From Planctomycetota bacterium (GTDB lineage Bacteria; Planctomycetota; Phycisphaerae; Sedimentisphaerales; Anaerohalosphaeraceae): DNA of 5,008 nt. The translations under genes were made by a program, and so were the position numbers. Shown here one piece after another: positions 1-5,007 of this stretch; within the stretch, counting starts at the first letter, position 1; each line of letters starts with the position of its first letter. The stretch lies in assembly GCA_021160785.1 (NCBI GenBank), contig JAGHBX010000004.1, positions 1-5,008 on the forward strand, written 5' to 3'. The notes below the pieces were generated by a model. It worked only from the letters and a program-made list of their open reading frames with translations. It did not search any database and had not been told where the DNA came from.

Positions 1-2
1 CC

Positions 3-161
3 GCCAAAGCAGAAGCCGAAGAGGCCAAAGCCGCCGCCGAAGCTGCAAAAGCCGAAGCCGCTGCCAGACTCGCCGAATGGATGAAAATCAAGAAAGCCAA
101 CGGCGCAAAAACGCTGCCGACCAAAGACGACCCCGCCGCCAAACCCAACAACACACCTTAA
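3..161 (+). CDS. C-terminal end of an Ala/Lys/Glu-rich protein (5' truncated by window edge)
   Basis: The frame beginning at base 3 is open from the left edge to a TAA at 159-161 and encodes 52 residues. The first 24 or so are almost only Ala, Lys and Glu (AKAEAEEAKAAAEAAKAEAA), a composition expected of a long charged alpha helix or coiled coil. The tail then turns Lys- and Pro/Asn-rich (EWMKIKKANGAK, ending PNNTP). Such a tail occurs in many unrelated proteins (TolA-like linkers, ribosome- or DNA-associated tails), so no function is assigned. The other two plus frames give Arg/Ser-rich or Pro/Lys-rich translations typical of wrong frames over GCC/GAA/AAA codons. The stop lies 24 bp from the end of the convergent glycosylase gene, and no clear intrinsic terminator is seen between them. 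Confidence 0.6.
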   Translation, partial: AKAEAEEAKAAAEAAKAEAAARLAEWMKIKKANGAKTLPTKDDPAAKPNNTP

Positions 162-185
162 ACGAGCCAAGTCCCGACGCACTGG

Positions 186-860
186 TTACACTTCACAAGC
201 CGGCCACTGTGCGTTGGGGGCAAGCGACTCGAGCGGACAGCCCGCACACTTTGCCTTGGGACGGCAATGCTCCTTTCCGAGGCGTACAAGAAGCGCGTGG
301 TATTCGTTAAACAGTCCCGCATCGCGGCGAAGATTGCTCTCGAAAAGATCCCTGATCTGTTCGTAATCATTGTCATGGTCAAGCAGCCCGTGTCTTCCGA
401 GTACGCGATAGGTATATGTATCGACGACAAAGACGCATCTTTCAAAGGCATAGAGCAGTATCGAGTCGGCGGTTTCCGGCCCGATGCCCTTGACCGTCAG
501 CAATTGCTCCCGCAACAACTCCGTAACGGTCGCTTCGGCGGCATCCAGACTTCCTGATGGCGTTTGGTCATTAAGCCATTCCATGAAGTTCTTGAGCCGC
601 CGGGCCTTGATGTTGTAGTAACCCGCCGGTCGGATAAGCTCGCTCAAGGTCGCGATGTCCACCTCGCCAAGTCGCTGAACCGTCAGGCAGCCCGCCGACT
701 TGAGATTGGCAATCGCCTTTTCAACATTGCCCCAGTTGGTGTTCTGGGTCAAAATCGCCCCGACAATAATCTCGATACGGCTGTCGCCGGGCCACCAGTG
801 CTGGGGTCCGTAGCGATCATAAAGCAGCCCGTATATCTCCATCAGTTTTTCCGAATACAT
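186..860 (-). CDS. HhH-GPD DNA glycosylase, endonuclease III superfamily, MagIII-like
   Basis: A base-excision repair enzyme of 224 aa, counted from the ATG at 858-860. That start has a GGAGAGG Shine-Dalgarno six bases upstream; the longer frame opens only with a TTG at 878. The N-terminal half carries ILTQNTNWGNVEKA (res 36-49) and IRPAGYYNIKARRLK (76-90). The helix-hairpin-helix VKGIGPETAD (123-132) follows, then the GPD segment VVDTYTYRVLG (145-155) with catalytic Asp147. E. coli Nth has its lyase Lys120 in GVGRKTA; here Glu129 stands at that place, as in H. pylori MagIII (GIGKESAD). This predicts a monofunctional glycosylase, possibly for alkylated purines such as 3-methyladenine. C-terminal Cys199, 205, 208 and 222 (C-x5-C-x2-C-x13-C) resemble the Nth 4Fe-4S loop (x6, x2, x5) but with altered spacing. 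The superfamily is certain; the substrate is inferred. Confidence 0.9.
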   Translation of the reverse strand: MYSEKLMEIYGLLYDRYGPQHWWPGDSRIEIIVGAILTQNTNWGNVEKAIANLKSAGCLTVQRLGEVDIATLSELIRPAGYYNIKARRLKNFMEWLNDQTPSGSLDAAEATVTELLREQLLTVKGIGPETADSILLYAFERCVFVVDTYTYRVLGRHGLLDHDNDYEQIRDLFESNLRRDAGLFNEYHALLVRLGKEHCRPKAKCAGCPLESLAPNAQWPACEV

Positions 861-866
861 CAGATA

Positions 867-873
867 CCTCTCC
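867..873 (-). promoter_or_regulatory. Shine-Dalgarno that sets the glycosylase start
   Basis: The minus strand reads GGAGAGG followed by six bases and ATG (858-860). The upstream in-frame TTG at 876-878 overlaps no comparable motif and would place this SD inside the coding region. The ATG start is therefore preferred, and the protein loses six residues relative to the longest frame. Confidence 0.75.
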
Positions 874-899
874 GGCAAAATACCCTTGCAGCCATGTTT

Positions 900-930
900 T
901 TGCTTTACTTTTTGTCCCGATTGTTATAAT
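900..930 (+). promoter_or_regulatory. Extended -10 promoter of the CPBP protease gene
   Basis: The sequence TGTTATAAT (922-930) is a perfect TATAAT hexamer preceded by the TGn extension. Extended -10 promoters need little -35 contact; only weak -35 candidates exist (TTGCTT at 900-905 with a 19 bp spacer, or TTTACT at 904-909 with 15 bp). Transcription should begin about seven bases after 930, around 937, which is only about 3 nt before the ATG at 940. Confidence 0.6.
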
Positions 931-952
931 TACGTTGCAATGGCAATGGCAA
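923..952 (-). promoter_or_regulatory. Possible divergent promoter of the glycosylase gene
   Basis: On the minus strand TTGCCA (947-952) lies 18 bases from TATAAC (923-928), a fair sigma70 match. The start point would be near 916, giving a leader of about 56 nt before the glycosylase ATG. It overlaps the plus-strand -10 TATAAT at 925-930, so the two divergent promoters would share the same bases and compete. No better candidate was seen between the two genes; an alternative minus -10 (TATTTT, 877-882) lacks a -35. Confidence 0.35.
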
Positions 953-1806
953 AAAATGATAAACGCAAAGGGACCGCCGGTCAACTCGTAAACTATCTGC
1001 GCGACAGTTATCTCGACCGCACGTCGCGACCGGTGTATGCCCTGGCCTATCTGCTGCTGTTCATCGTCATCTACGAGATCGGGACCATGCTGATCAGCCC
1101 CGAGGCCCTGAACCAGGCGCACGAGGCTCAGAGCCGGTCGCAGTTGCGCGTCGTATCGTTCGTCTGGCTGCAAAACACCCTTGAATACATCGGTTTCTCG
1201 CAGCGTTTTGTCTGGGTGGCGCCGCCGCTTGCGGTGGTGTTGATCCTGCTCGGACTTCAGATCAGCAGCAAAACCGCTTGGAAGGTTTATCTGTCGGATT
1301 TCATACCGATGACCGTAGAGTGCATTCTGTTAGCTATACCGCTGATAGTGCTGTGTCTTGCGATAAATCGCTCAGTCAGCCCTCATTCGGCCGTCGTCGC
1401 CATGCAGACATCCACCGCCGCCGAGACCGCCTCCAGCGGGTTCTGGGTCAATATCGTCACCGGCATAGGCGCAGGAATCTATGAGGAGCTGGTTTTTCGT
1501 CTCGTCCTGATCTGCATTTTGATGATACTTTTTCAGGATCTGTTGAAACTTGACAGGACGCTTTCCGTCGTTTTGTCGATCTTGATCTCCGCGGTGCTCT
1601 TCAGTTTGCACCATCACTTTTTCTTCCTCAACGGCAGCCTGCACTCCGGCGAGGCGTTTTCGTTCATGAAGTTCACCTTCCGCCTCCTGGCCGGCGTCTA
1701 CTTCGCCGTGCTCTTCGCCGTACGCGGTTTTGGAATCGCGGCCGGAACGCACGCTTTCTACGACATAATCGCCGCTATCCTGAACGCCATTGTCTACAAC
1801 AACTGA
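940..1806 (+). CDS. CPBP/CAAX-family intramembrane glutamic protease
   Basis: A 288 aa multi-pass membrane protein of the CPBP (CAAX protease and bacteriocin-processing, Abi/Rce1-like) family. All conserved motifs are present: EExxxR as EELVFR (res 182-187), FxxxH as FSLHH (221-225), and the final HxxxD/N as HAFYD (271-275). Hydrophobic stretches at about 33-52, 91-108, 121-142, 168-198, 208-228, 245-263 and 266-286 suggest six to eight membrane segments, with the active site inside the bilayer. The Lys/Arg-rich N-terminus (KNDKRKG) is probably cytoplasmic. The frame also has an ATG at 886, but its extra 18 residues lie upstream of the promoter -10, so 940 (or the ATG at 946) is chosen; neither has a Shine-Dalgarno. 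Substrates cannot be deduced: relatives act on prenylated proteins, anti-sigma factors or bacteriocins. No bacteriocin-like gene is adjacent. Confidence 0.88.
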   Translation: MAMAKNDKRKGTAGQLVNYLRDSYLDRTSRPVYALAYLLLFIVIYEIGTMLISPEALNQAHEAQSRSQLRVVSFVWLQNTLEYIGFSQRFVWVAPPLAVVLILLGLQISSKTAWKVYLSDFIPMTVECILLAIPLIVLCLAINRSVSPHSAVVAMQTSTAAETASSGFWVNIVTGIGAGIYEELVFRLVLICILMILFQDLLKLDRTLSVVLSILISAVLFSLHHHFFFLNGSLHSGEAFSFMKFTFRLLAGVYFAVLFAVRGFGIAAGTHAFYDIIAAILNAIVYNN

Positions 1807-1880
1807 CCGCCCCCACCGGCGGCATCCTGGCGTAAATCTTCCGCCCCGCCGCCAAAACGTTCCGTTTTTTCGGGTTTTTT
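1807..1880 (+). terminator. Weak terminator-like hairpins after the protease gene
   Basis: Immediately after the stop, CCGCC (1807-1811) can pair with GGCGG (1818-1822), but no T run follows. Further on, AAAACG (1854-1859) pairs with CGTTTT (1863-1868) around a three-base loop and is followed by T-rich sequence, TT then CGGGTTTTTT to 1880. The T run suggests transcription stop, but the AT-rich stem is weak for an intrinsic terminator. Confidence 0.3.
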
Positions 1881-1995
1881 AGTCGGGCAGGGTAAATTTA
1901 TGGCACAAATTCGGCGACTGGGACGTTTATCTTAATGGAACCGTGTGGATTACTGTTTTATCGGAACTGTATTTGCCTCTCGAAAGTGGCAAATA

Positions 1996-2024
1996 TTGAC
2001 AAAACAGTCGAAATCCGGTATCAT
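1996..2024 (+). promoter_or_regulatory. Strong sigma70-type promoter for the TPR-like membrane protein
   Basis: A consensus -35 TTGACA (1996-2001) is separated by exactly 17 bases from the -10 TATCAT (2019-2024), a one-mismatch match to TATAAT. Predicted start is about 2031, giving a leader of roughly 80 nt. The leader contains a 12-base inverted repeat, TCCGG-GT-CCGGA (2056-2067), that could form a short hairpin. No other open frame with a credible start lies between this promoter and the gene at 2113. Confidence 0.75.
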
Positions 2025-2098
2025 AGTCCCTGGCTGTGTGCCCGAACGCAGAGTATCCGGGTCCGGAGTTGTTTGCGGAAATACCTGGCCGTTGGATT

Positions 2099-2103
2099 AG
2101 GAG
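2099..2103 (+). promoter_or_regulatory. Shine-Dalgarno of the TPR-like membrane protein gene
   Basis: AGGAG lies nine bases before the ATG at 2113-2115. It supports that ATG rather than the other in-frame codons further in, and places the first transmembrane helix at the usual distance from the N-terminus. Confidence 0.65.
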
Positions 2104-2112
2104 TCTTAGACC

Positions 2113-3153
2113 ATGAAAGCCATCATCAGATTCTTCAGGAACCTGCCGTTGTGGCGGTTCGCGTGGCACTTCCTGTTTGCTTTCCTCGTCCTGATCGCCG
2201 TGGCTATGGCGGTTGCGTTGTCCATTCTTGAAAACCTCGGTCAGGAGCCCGGCCCCGTGGAGATCACCATCTCCATGATCGGCCGAATCGCTCGCATCTC
2301 CGCTATCATCGCCGGGTTTTTCTCGCTGCTGCTGTTGGCGTCGGAGGGTATCAAGAGCATCAAGCAAAACAGCGAAAGAGTCGAGGATCTCGTCGAAATG
2401 ATCACTCGAAACAACCGCCTTTTGACCGGCGTGTCGCAGGCGGTCAAGCTAAGCGACACCGCCAAGGAAATCGCCTTCCGCGATACCGAGCGAATGGAGC
2501 TTGCAGAAGCCGTCTTAGGCAAACTGCACCAGCACGACTTTGACGAGACATACTCGATGCTCCGGACGATGGCGGCGACGGACAAATACAAGACGCTCGC
2601 CGAGCAGTTGGCCAAGACCGCCGAACGCTACCGCAACGCCACCGAAAAGGAACGCATCGAGCAGGTCATCGCACATATCGACATGCTTTGCGAAAAATAT
2701 CTCTGGAACCAGGCGGCGGTGCAAATCCAGAATTGCATCCAGGCCTTTCCGTATTCCGAGCGGGCAAAGGCAATGCCCCGCAGGCTGCGGGAGAGAAAAA
2801 ACAATCGCAAACGCGAATTGTTGGCTATATGGGATGAGGCGGTCAGGAGCAAAGACACCGACCGCAGCCTGGAGATACTAAAGGAACTGGACATGTACCT
2901 GACGCCGACGGAGGGATTGGCGCTGAAGGAATCGGCAAGCAGCGTCTTTCGCACCAAGCTTCACAATCTCGGCGTGCAGTTTGCCCTTGCAGTTACCGAG
3001 AAGAAGTGGGCGGGCGCATTAGAGGCGGGCCAGCAGATCGTCAGGGACTTTCCCAACAGCCGCATGTCGCACGAGATCCGCAGCAAGATGGATATCCTGC
3101 AGGCCCGGGCCAGGCAGGCGGCCAAAGCCGGCAAACAGCAAACAACGAGCTGA
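2113..3153 (+). CDS. Two-TM membrane protein with cytoplasmic TPR-like helical domain, function unknown
   Basis: A 346 aa protein I cannot name. A basic N-terminus (MKAIIRFFRNLPLWR) leads into a hydrophobic helix at about res 16-38, a short loop with two Pro (ENLGQEPGP), and a second helix at about 59-77. After a charged linker (80-105) the rest is soluble and almost entirely helical. The N-terminal positive charge and the Lys/Arg-rich remainder suggest both ends are cytoplasmic. Two segments resemble tetratricopeptide or TolA/YbgF-like repeats: res 193-220 (LWNQAAVQIQNCIQAFPYSE) and about 285-330 (WAGALEAGQQIVRDFPNS, then a helix). Each has the pattern of a helix ending in FPxS that is common in such repeats. 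The gene has its own strong promoter and SD and converges on the DUF2617-like gene with a 67 bp gap, so it is probably monocistronic. A scaffold role at the inner membrane is only a guess. Confidence 0.8.
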   Translation: MKAIIRFFRNLPLWRFAWHFLFAFLVLIAVAMAVALSILENLGQEPGPVEITISMIGRIARISAIIAGFFSLLLLASEGIKSIKQNSERVEDLVEMITRNNRLLTGVSQAVKLSDTAKEIAFRDTERMELAEAVLGKLHQHDFDETYSMLRTMAATDKYKTLAEQLAKTAERYRNATEKERIEQVIAHIDMLCEKYLWNQAAVQIQNCIQAFPYSERAKAMPRRLRERKNNRKRELLAIWDEAVRSKDTDRSLEILKELDMYLTPTEGLALKESASSVFRTKLHNLGVQFALAVTEKKWAGALEAGQQIVRDFPNSRMSHEIRSKMDILQARARQAAKAGKQQTTS

Positions 3154-3220
3154 CAAACACGCCTCGCCGTATACGTTGATACCAATCCTCAAGAAATATT
3201 GCTTACGGTGTTTTCATCGC
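3154..3220. other. Convergent intergenic gap
   Basis: This 67 bp gap separates two convergent genes. It holds the 8 bp palindrome CGTATACG (3168-3175), and CCGTA near 3167 could pair with TACGG near 3205 over a long loop. No G+C hairpin followed by a T run is seen in either direction, so how the two transcripts end is not evident. Confidence 0.4.
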
Positions 3221-3766
3221 CTAATGGAAATCGATCAGCGACTGGGTCTTGATGATCGTCACCTGATCTGGATAGGCGTGGAAGGTGTGGATGTGCATCT
3301 CGTCCCTGCGGGCCTCGAAATCGATATAGCTGAAAGGCTCCAGCCCTCCGACGGTCAGGTCGGGGAAGCGGACGAAAACGCCGCGGTTGCGGGCGAAGCG
3401 TTCGAGGTCGATGTGGCTCTTGCGATAGAGATTGGGGCTCATCTTCTCGACCTGGAAATCGGTCATGTAGCTCATGCCCCTGCTGAGCGTGCATTTGTGG
3501 TTTCGCTGTCCGCGAAACTGGAATCGTTCAATGAGTCCGCGCTTGGGCAGCAACTGCGTCGGAGCGTTGATCAGCTCGGTCAGACAGAGGTCTTTGGCGT
3601 AGACGCTGACGACGTGCGAACAGCCGGTCACCCAGATCACCGCCTCGTACTTCTCGGTCTTGAGATGGCGCTTGGCGAAAATGTCGAACAGCTCCGGGTG
3701 CAGGGGCCGTTGGTATAGAGAGAAACTTAACTCACTGATTGCCAGGTTCGTTCTCGGTGAATCCAT
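3221..3766 (-). CDS. DUF2617-like protein, function unknown
   Basis: A 181 aa soluble protein. The ATG at 3764-3766 is the only plausible start, since an in-frame TAA lies 27 bases upstream with no start codon between; a GGAA about eight bases before it is a weak ribosome site. The N-terminal ISELSFSLYQRPLHPELF (res 10-27) and the later VTGCSHVVSV (46-55) followed by LTEL (62-65) look like the DUF2617 family of actinobacteria and planctomycetes, recalled from memory and not verified. Other clear features are the basic central part (KRGLIERFQFRGQRNHKC, 75-92) and the C-terminal MHIHTFHAYPDQ with its four His/Tyr aromatics. There is no signal peptide or membrane segment. A 180 aa frame exists on the opposite strand over the same bases, but its Asp/Val/Leu-rich translation looks like an antisense shadow. 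Confidence 0.75.
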   Translation of the reverse strand: MDSPRTNLAISELSFSLYQRPLHPELFDIFAKRHLKTEKYEAVIWVTGCSHVVSVYAKDLCLTELINAPTQLLPKRGLIERFQFRGQRNHKCTLSRGMSYMTDFQVEKMSPNLYRKSHIDLERFARNRGVFVRFPDLTVGGLEPFSYIDFEARRDEMHIHTFHAYPDQVTIIKTQSLIDFH

Positions 3767-3814
3767 TGAGTTATTCCATGCAAAACGATTTATTTAGCCA
3801 ATCTTTACAATAGT

Positions 3815-3843
3815 ATTCTACACGGAACCCTGCCGTAAAGCAA
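3815..3843 (-). promoter_or_regulatory. Promoter of the DUF2617-like gene
   Basis: On the minus strand TTGCTT (3838-3843) is followed after 17 bases by TAGAAT (3815-3820). The predicted start is near 3808, leaving a leader of about 42 nt before the ATG at 3766. A perfect palindrome (3850-3863) begins six bases upstream of the -35, where an activator or repressor could sit. Confidence 0.55.
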
Positions 3844-3849
3844 GTAAAT

Positions 3850-3863
3850 TATCAGTACTGATA
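3850..3863. promoter_or_regulatory. 14 bp perfect palindrome, candidate operator
   Basis: TATCAGTACTGATA equals its own reverse complement over all 14 bases. It is centred at about -48 relative to the predicted start of the DUF2617-like gene, a usual place for a dimeric regulator. It might instead be part of a larger secondary structure with the neighbouring dyad. Confidence 0.4.
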
Positions 3864-3910
3864 GGGCCGAAAACGTCGCTTATCGGACGATAATTCCACA
3901 AGTTTGGCCC
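3864..3910. repeat. Imperfect inverted repeat with inner TTATCG/CGATAA stem
   Basis: Outer arms GGGCC (3864-3868) and GGCCC (3906-3910) enclose AAA(A)C and GTTT segments that extend the pairing with bulges, and an inner perfect stem TTATCG (3880-3885) / CGATAA (3888-3893) around a GA loop. The 47-base element abuts the palindrome at 3850-3863, and the two inner dyads are centred 30 bp apart. It may be a regulator site pair, a small structured RNA, or the worn end of a mobile element; the sequence does not decide. Confidence 0.4.
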
Positions 3911-4151
3911 GCAAAAAGACTAACAGCGCGAAAGTTTTTTTCAAGAAAATCCAAATTATTTTAGGGGCCGCCCCCTATCCCCTCACCAGCCCACTCAGCA
4001 CCATCCCAACAAATCACAAACACCAAACACAAAACACCCAACCAACAAAAAACACCACGTCCCATAAGTCCAGCACTGACGACAATGATAGAAAAAACAG
4101 ACCTTTAGTCCACCCTGTCGCTTCTAACTCACTGGTGATAGAAATTGGGTG

Positions 4152-4586
4152 TTAACCAGAGTCGAGAAAAGATCGGAGGTTGTCTTTTAGCCTTGGCAGA
4201 TTCTGGGGTTTCGTGTGGCATTCCCAGACAATCAGGACTTTCCAGCCAAGCCTCCGGAGTTGCCGGCGGACGGTGCGGTCTCGCTTCTTGTTGCGGTCAA
4301 GTTTGCTGATCCAATAGTTGCGGTTGGTGGAAGGAATACGGCGTCCCCTGCGGCAGCGATGCTGGTGCCAAAAACAACCGTTGACAAAGATGATTTTTCT
4401 TCGAGAGGGAAAGACGAGGTCTGGCTTGCCCGGAAGATCGTGTCGGTGTAATCTGAAACGATACCCCATTGAATGGAGTAGTTTTCGCACGACGAGCTCG
4501 GGGGTGGTGTCCTGTGATCGAACACGGGCCATGATAAGACTTCTTTTCTCTTTGCTTACGGTGTCCAAGGGTTCACTCTTGTTCAC
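4152..4586 (-). CDS. vsr: Very short patch repair endonuclease Vsr
   Basis: Vsr nicks DNA 5' of the T in T:G mismatches that arise when 5-methylcytosine deaminates, and is normally encoded beside a C5-cytosine methyltransferase. The family signature is complete: DTVSKEKRSLIMARVRS, then GYRFRLHRHDLPGKPDLVF with catalytic Asp (E. coli Asp51), GCFWHQHRC, YWxxKxxRN, and GWKVLIVWEC. The zinc ligands match E. coli Cys66, His71, Cys73 and Cys117. E. coli Thr63-His64 is replaced by Val-Asn (FVNGCFWH), while His69 is kept. The start is uncertain: the GTG at 4584-4586 (144 aa) fits the family length and overlaps the upstream gene by 14 bp, suggesting translational coupling. A TTG at 4608-4610 would add eight residues. 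Neither has a Shine-Dalgarno. The protein is notably Arg-rich. Confidence 0.93.
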   Translation of the reverse strand: MNKSEPLDTVSKEKRSLIMARVRSQDTTPELVVRKLLHSMGYRFRLHRHDLPGKPDLVFPSRRKIIFVNGCFWHQHRCRRGRRIPSTNRNYWISKLDRNKKRDRTVRRQLRRLGWKVLIVWECHTKPQNLPRLKDNLRSFLDSG

Positions 4587-5007
4587 ATTTGAGGGCGGCC
4601 GGTATGTCAAGGAGGAGGGATTGGTTTGTTTCCACCTCAGTCACACGGCGATTGTACTCGGCAAGAAGGTCGGAGAGTCTATGAGTAAAATTAGATAGTG
4701 AAAACTCAGCCAACTCCGAGAGGTTCTGGCCGACAAACGATTCCACGGATTCGGCGGCAACCCTTTCGTGCAGGTTCTCATTTTCAAGCAAGGCGCGTGC
4801 CGCAGTGAGTTTTGACTCGCTCACAAGAAGCCAGGACGCCAGACCCTGACGGATATTCTCAGCGCAACGGGCAATGTGCCTCATGCTCGGAGCAACGGTA
4901 ACGTGGAAGGCCGTATTTCCAACGTGGAAATCGCCCTGCCTGCCTGCTTGATCGTCAGCAGCACTAAAGGTGAAATTGGATATAGTCAAATGAGGGAAAC
5001 GAACCGC
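4573..5007 (-). CDS. DUF4928-like protein, probable restriction endonuclease component (5' truncated)
   Basis: The frame is open from the right edge to a TGA at 4573-4575 and gives 144 C-terminal residues. Only TTG codons could start it inside the window, and open sequence continues upstream, so the gene runs past 5008. The fragment has FPHLTISNFTFS, then the block AGRQGDFHVGNTAFHVTVAP (21-40), an alpha-helical middle with LLVSESKL, VAAESVESFVGQNLSEL, and YNRRVTEVETNQSLLLDIP near the end. From memory this matches DUF4928 proteins found beside C5-cytosine methyltransferases and Vsr. The GDF...FHVT block sits where PD-(D/E)xK enzymes have D...ExK, which suggests a diverged nuclease core. It overlaps vsr, so both are likely translated from one mRNA. 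Family and role are inferred; the methyltransferase is not visible. Confidence 0.65.
   Translation of the reverse strand, partial: AVRFPHLTISNFTFSAADDQAGRQGDFHVGNTAFHVTVAPSMRHIARCAENIRQGLASWLLVSESKLTAARALLENENLHERVAAESVESFVGQNLSELAEFSLSNFTHRLSDLLAEYNRRVTEVETNQSLLLDIPAALKCEQE

Larger units (their letters stand above)
3767..4151. other. 385 bp non-coding region between DUF2617-like gene and vsr
   Basis: No credible gene is seen here. The region holds the promoter and dyads described separately. A GC hairpin follows, AGGGG-CCG-CCCCT (about 3963-3976). Next comes an A/C tract on the plus strand (3971-4058) with only two G in 88 bases, none after 3998, and purely A or C from 4015 to 4058. Nearer vsr, the nonamer TGATAGAAA occurs at 4086-4094 and again at 4136-4144, 50 bp apart. 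Downstream of vsr on the minus strand a weak ACAG/CTGT stem (4097-4118) runs into six T and could end the vsr transcript, but it is poor. The stretch may mark the boundary of the inserted RM cassette. Confidence 0.6.

Noticed and set aside
77..310. 77 aa plus-strand frame at the left end
   Set aside because: It is the +2 frame of the Ala/Lys/Glu-rich tail, gives an Arg/Gln-rich translation, and runs on into the 3' end of the glycosylase gene.
886..939. Longer N-terminus of the CPBP protein from the ATG at 886
   Set aside because: It would be Cys/Phe-rich, lies across the extended -10 promoter and has no Shine-Dalgarno.
1372..1752. 126 aa minus-strand frame inside the CPBP gene
   Set aside because: It is a charged shadow of the membrane-protein codons; the plus frame carries all CPBP motifs.
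1927..2367. 146 aa minus-strand frame across the promoter and start of the TPR-like gene
   Set aside because: It covers a clear plus-strand promoter, SD and transmembrane coding region and has an Asp/Gln/Arg-rich shadow composition.
3176..3718. 180 aa plus-strand frame opposite the DUF2617-like gene
   Set aside because: Its Asp/Val/Leu/Glu-rich translation without recognisable motifs is typical of an antisense shadow. The minus-strand frame has family-like motifs, a promoter and a better start.
3999..4058. CRISPR-like or tandem repeat in the A/C tract
   Set aside because: Short words such as ACAAA and CACCA recur irregularly; there is no constant unit or spacer length.
3904..4155. 83 aa plus-strand frame across the A/C tract
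   Set aside because: It starts with TTG without a ribosome site and is a low-complexity Thr/Asn/Gln/Lys translation of the A/C-rich DNA.
4609..4698. Strong SD-like AAGGAGG on the plus strand followed by a 25-codon frame from TTG at 4621
   Set aside because: It lies antisense within the DUF4928-like gene, where the bases encode LLLDIP codons; nothing else supports a gene.
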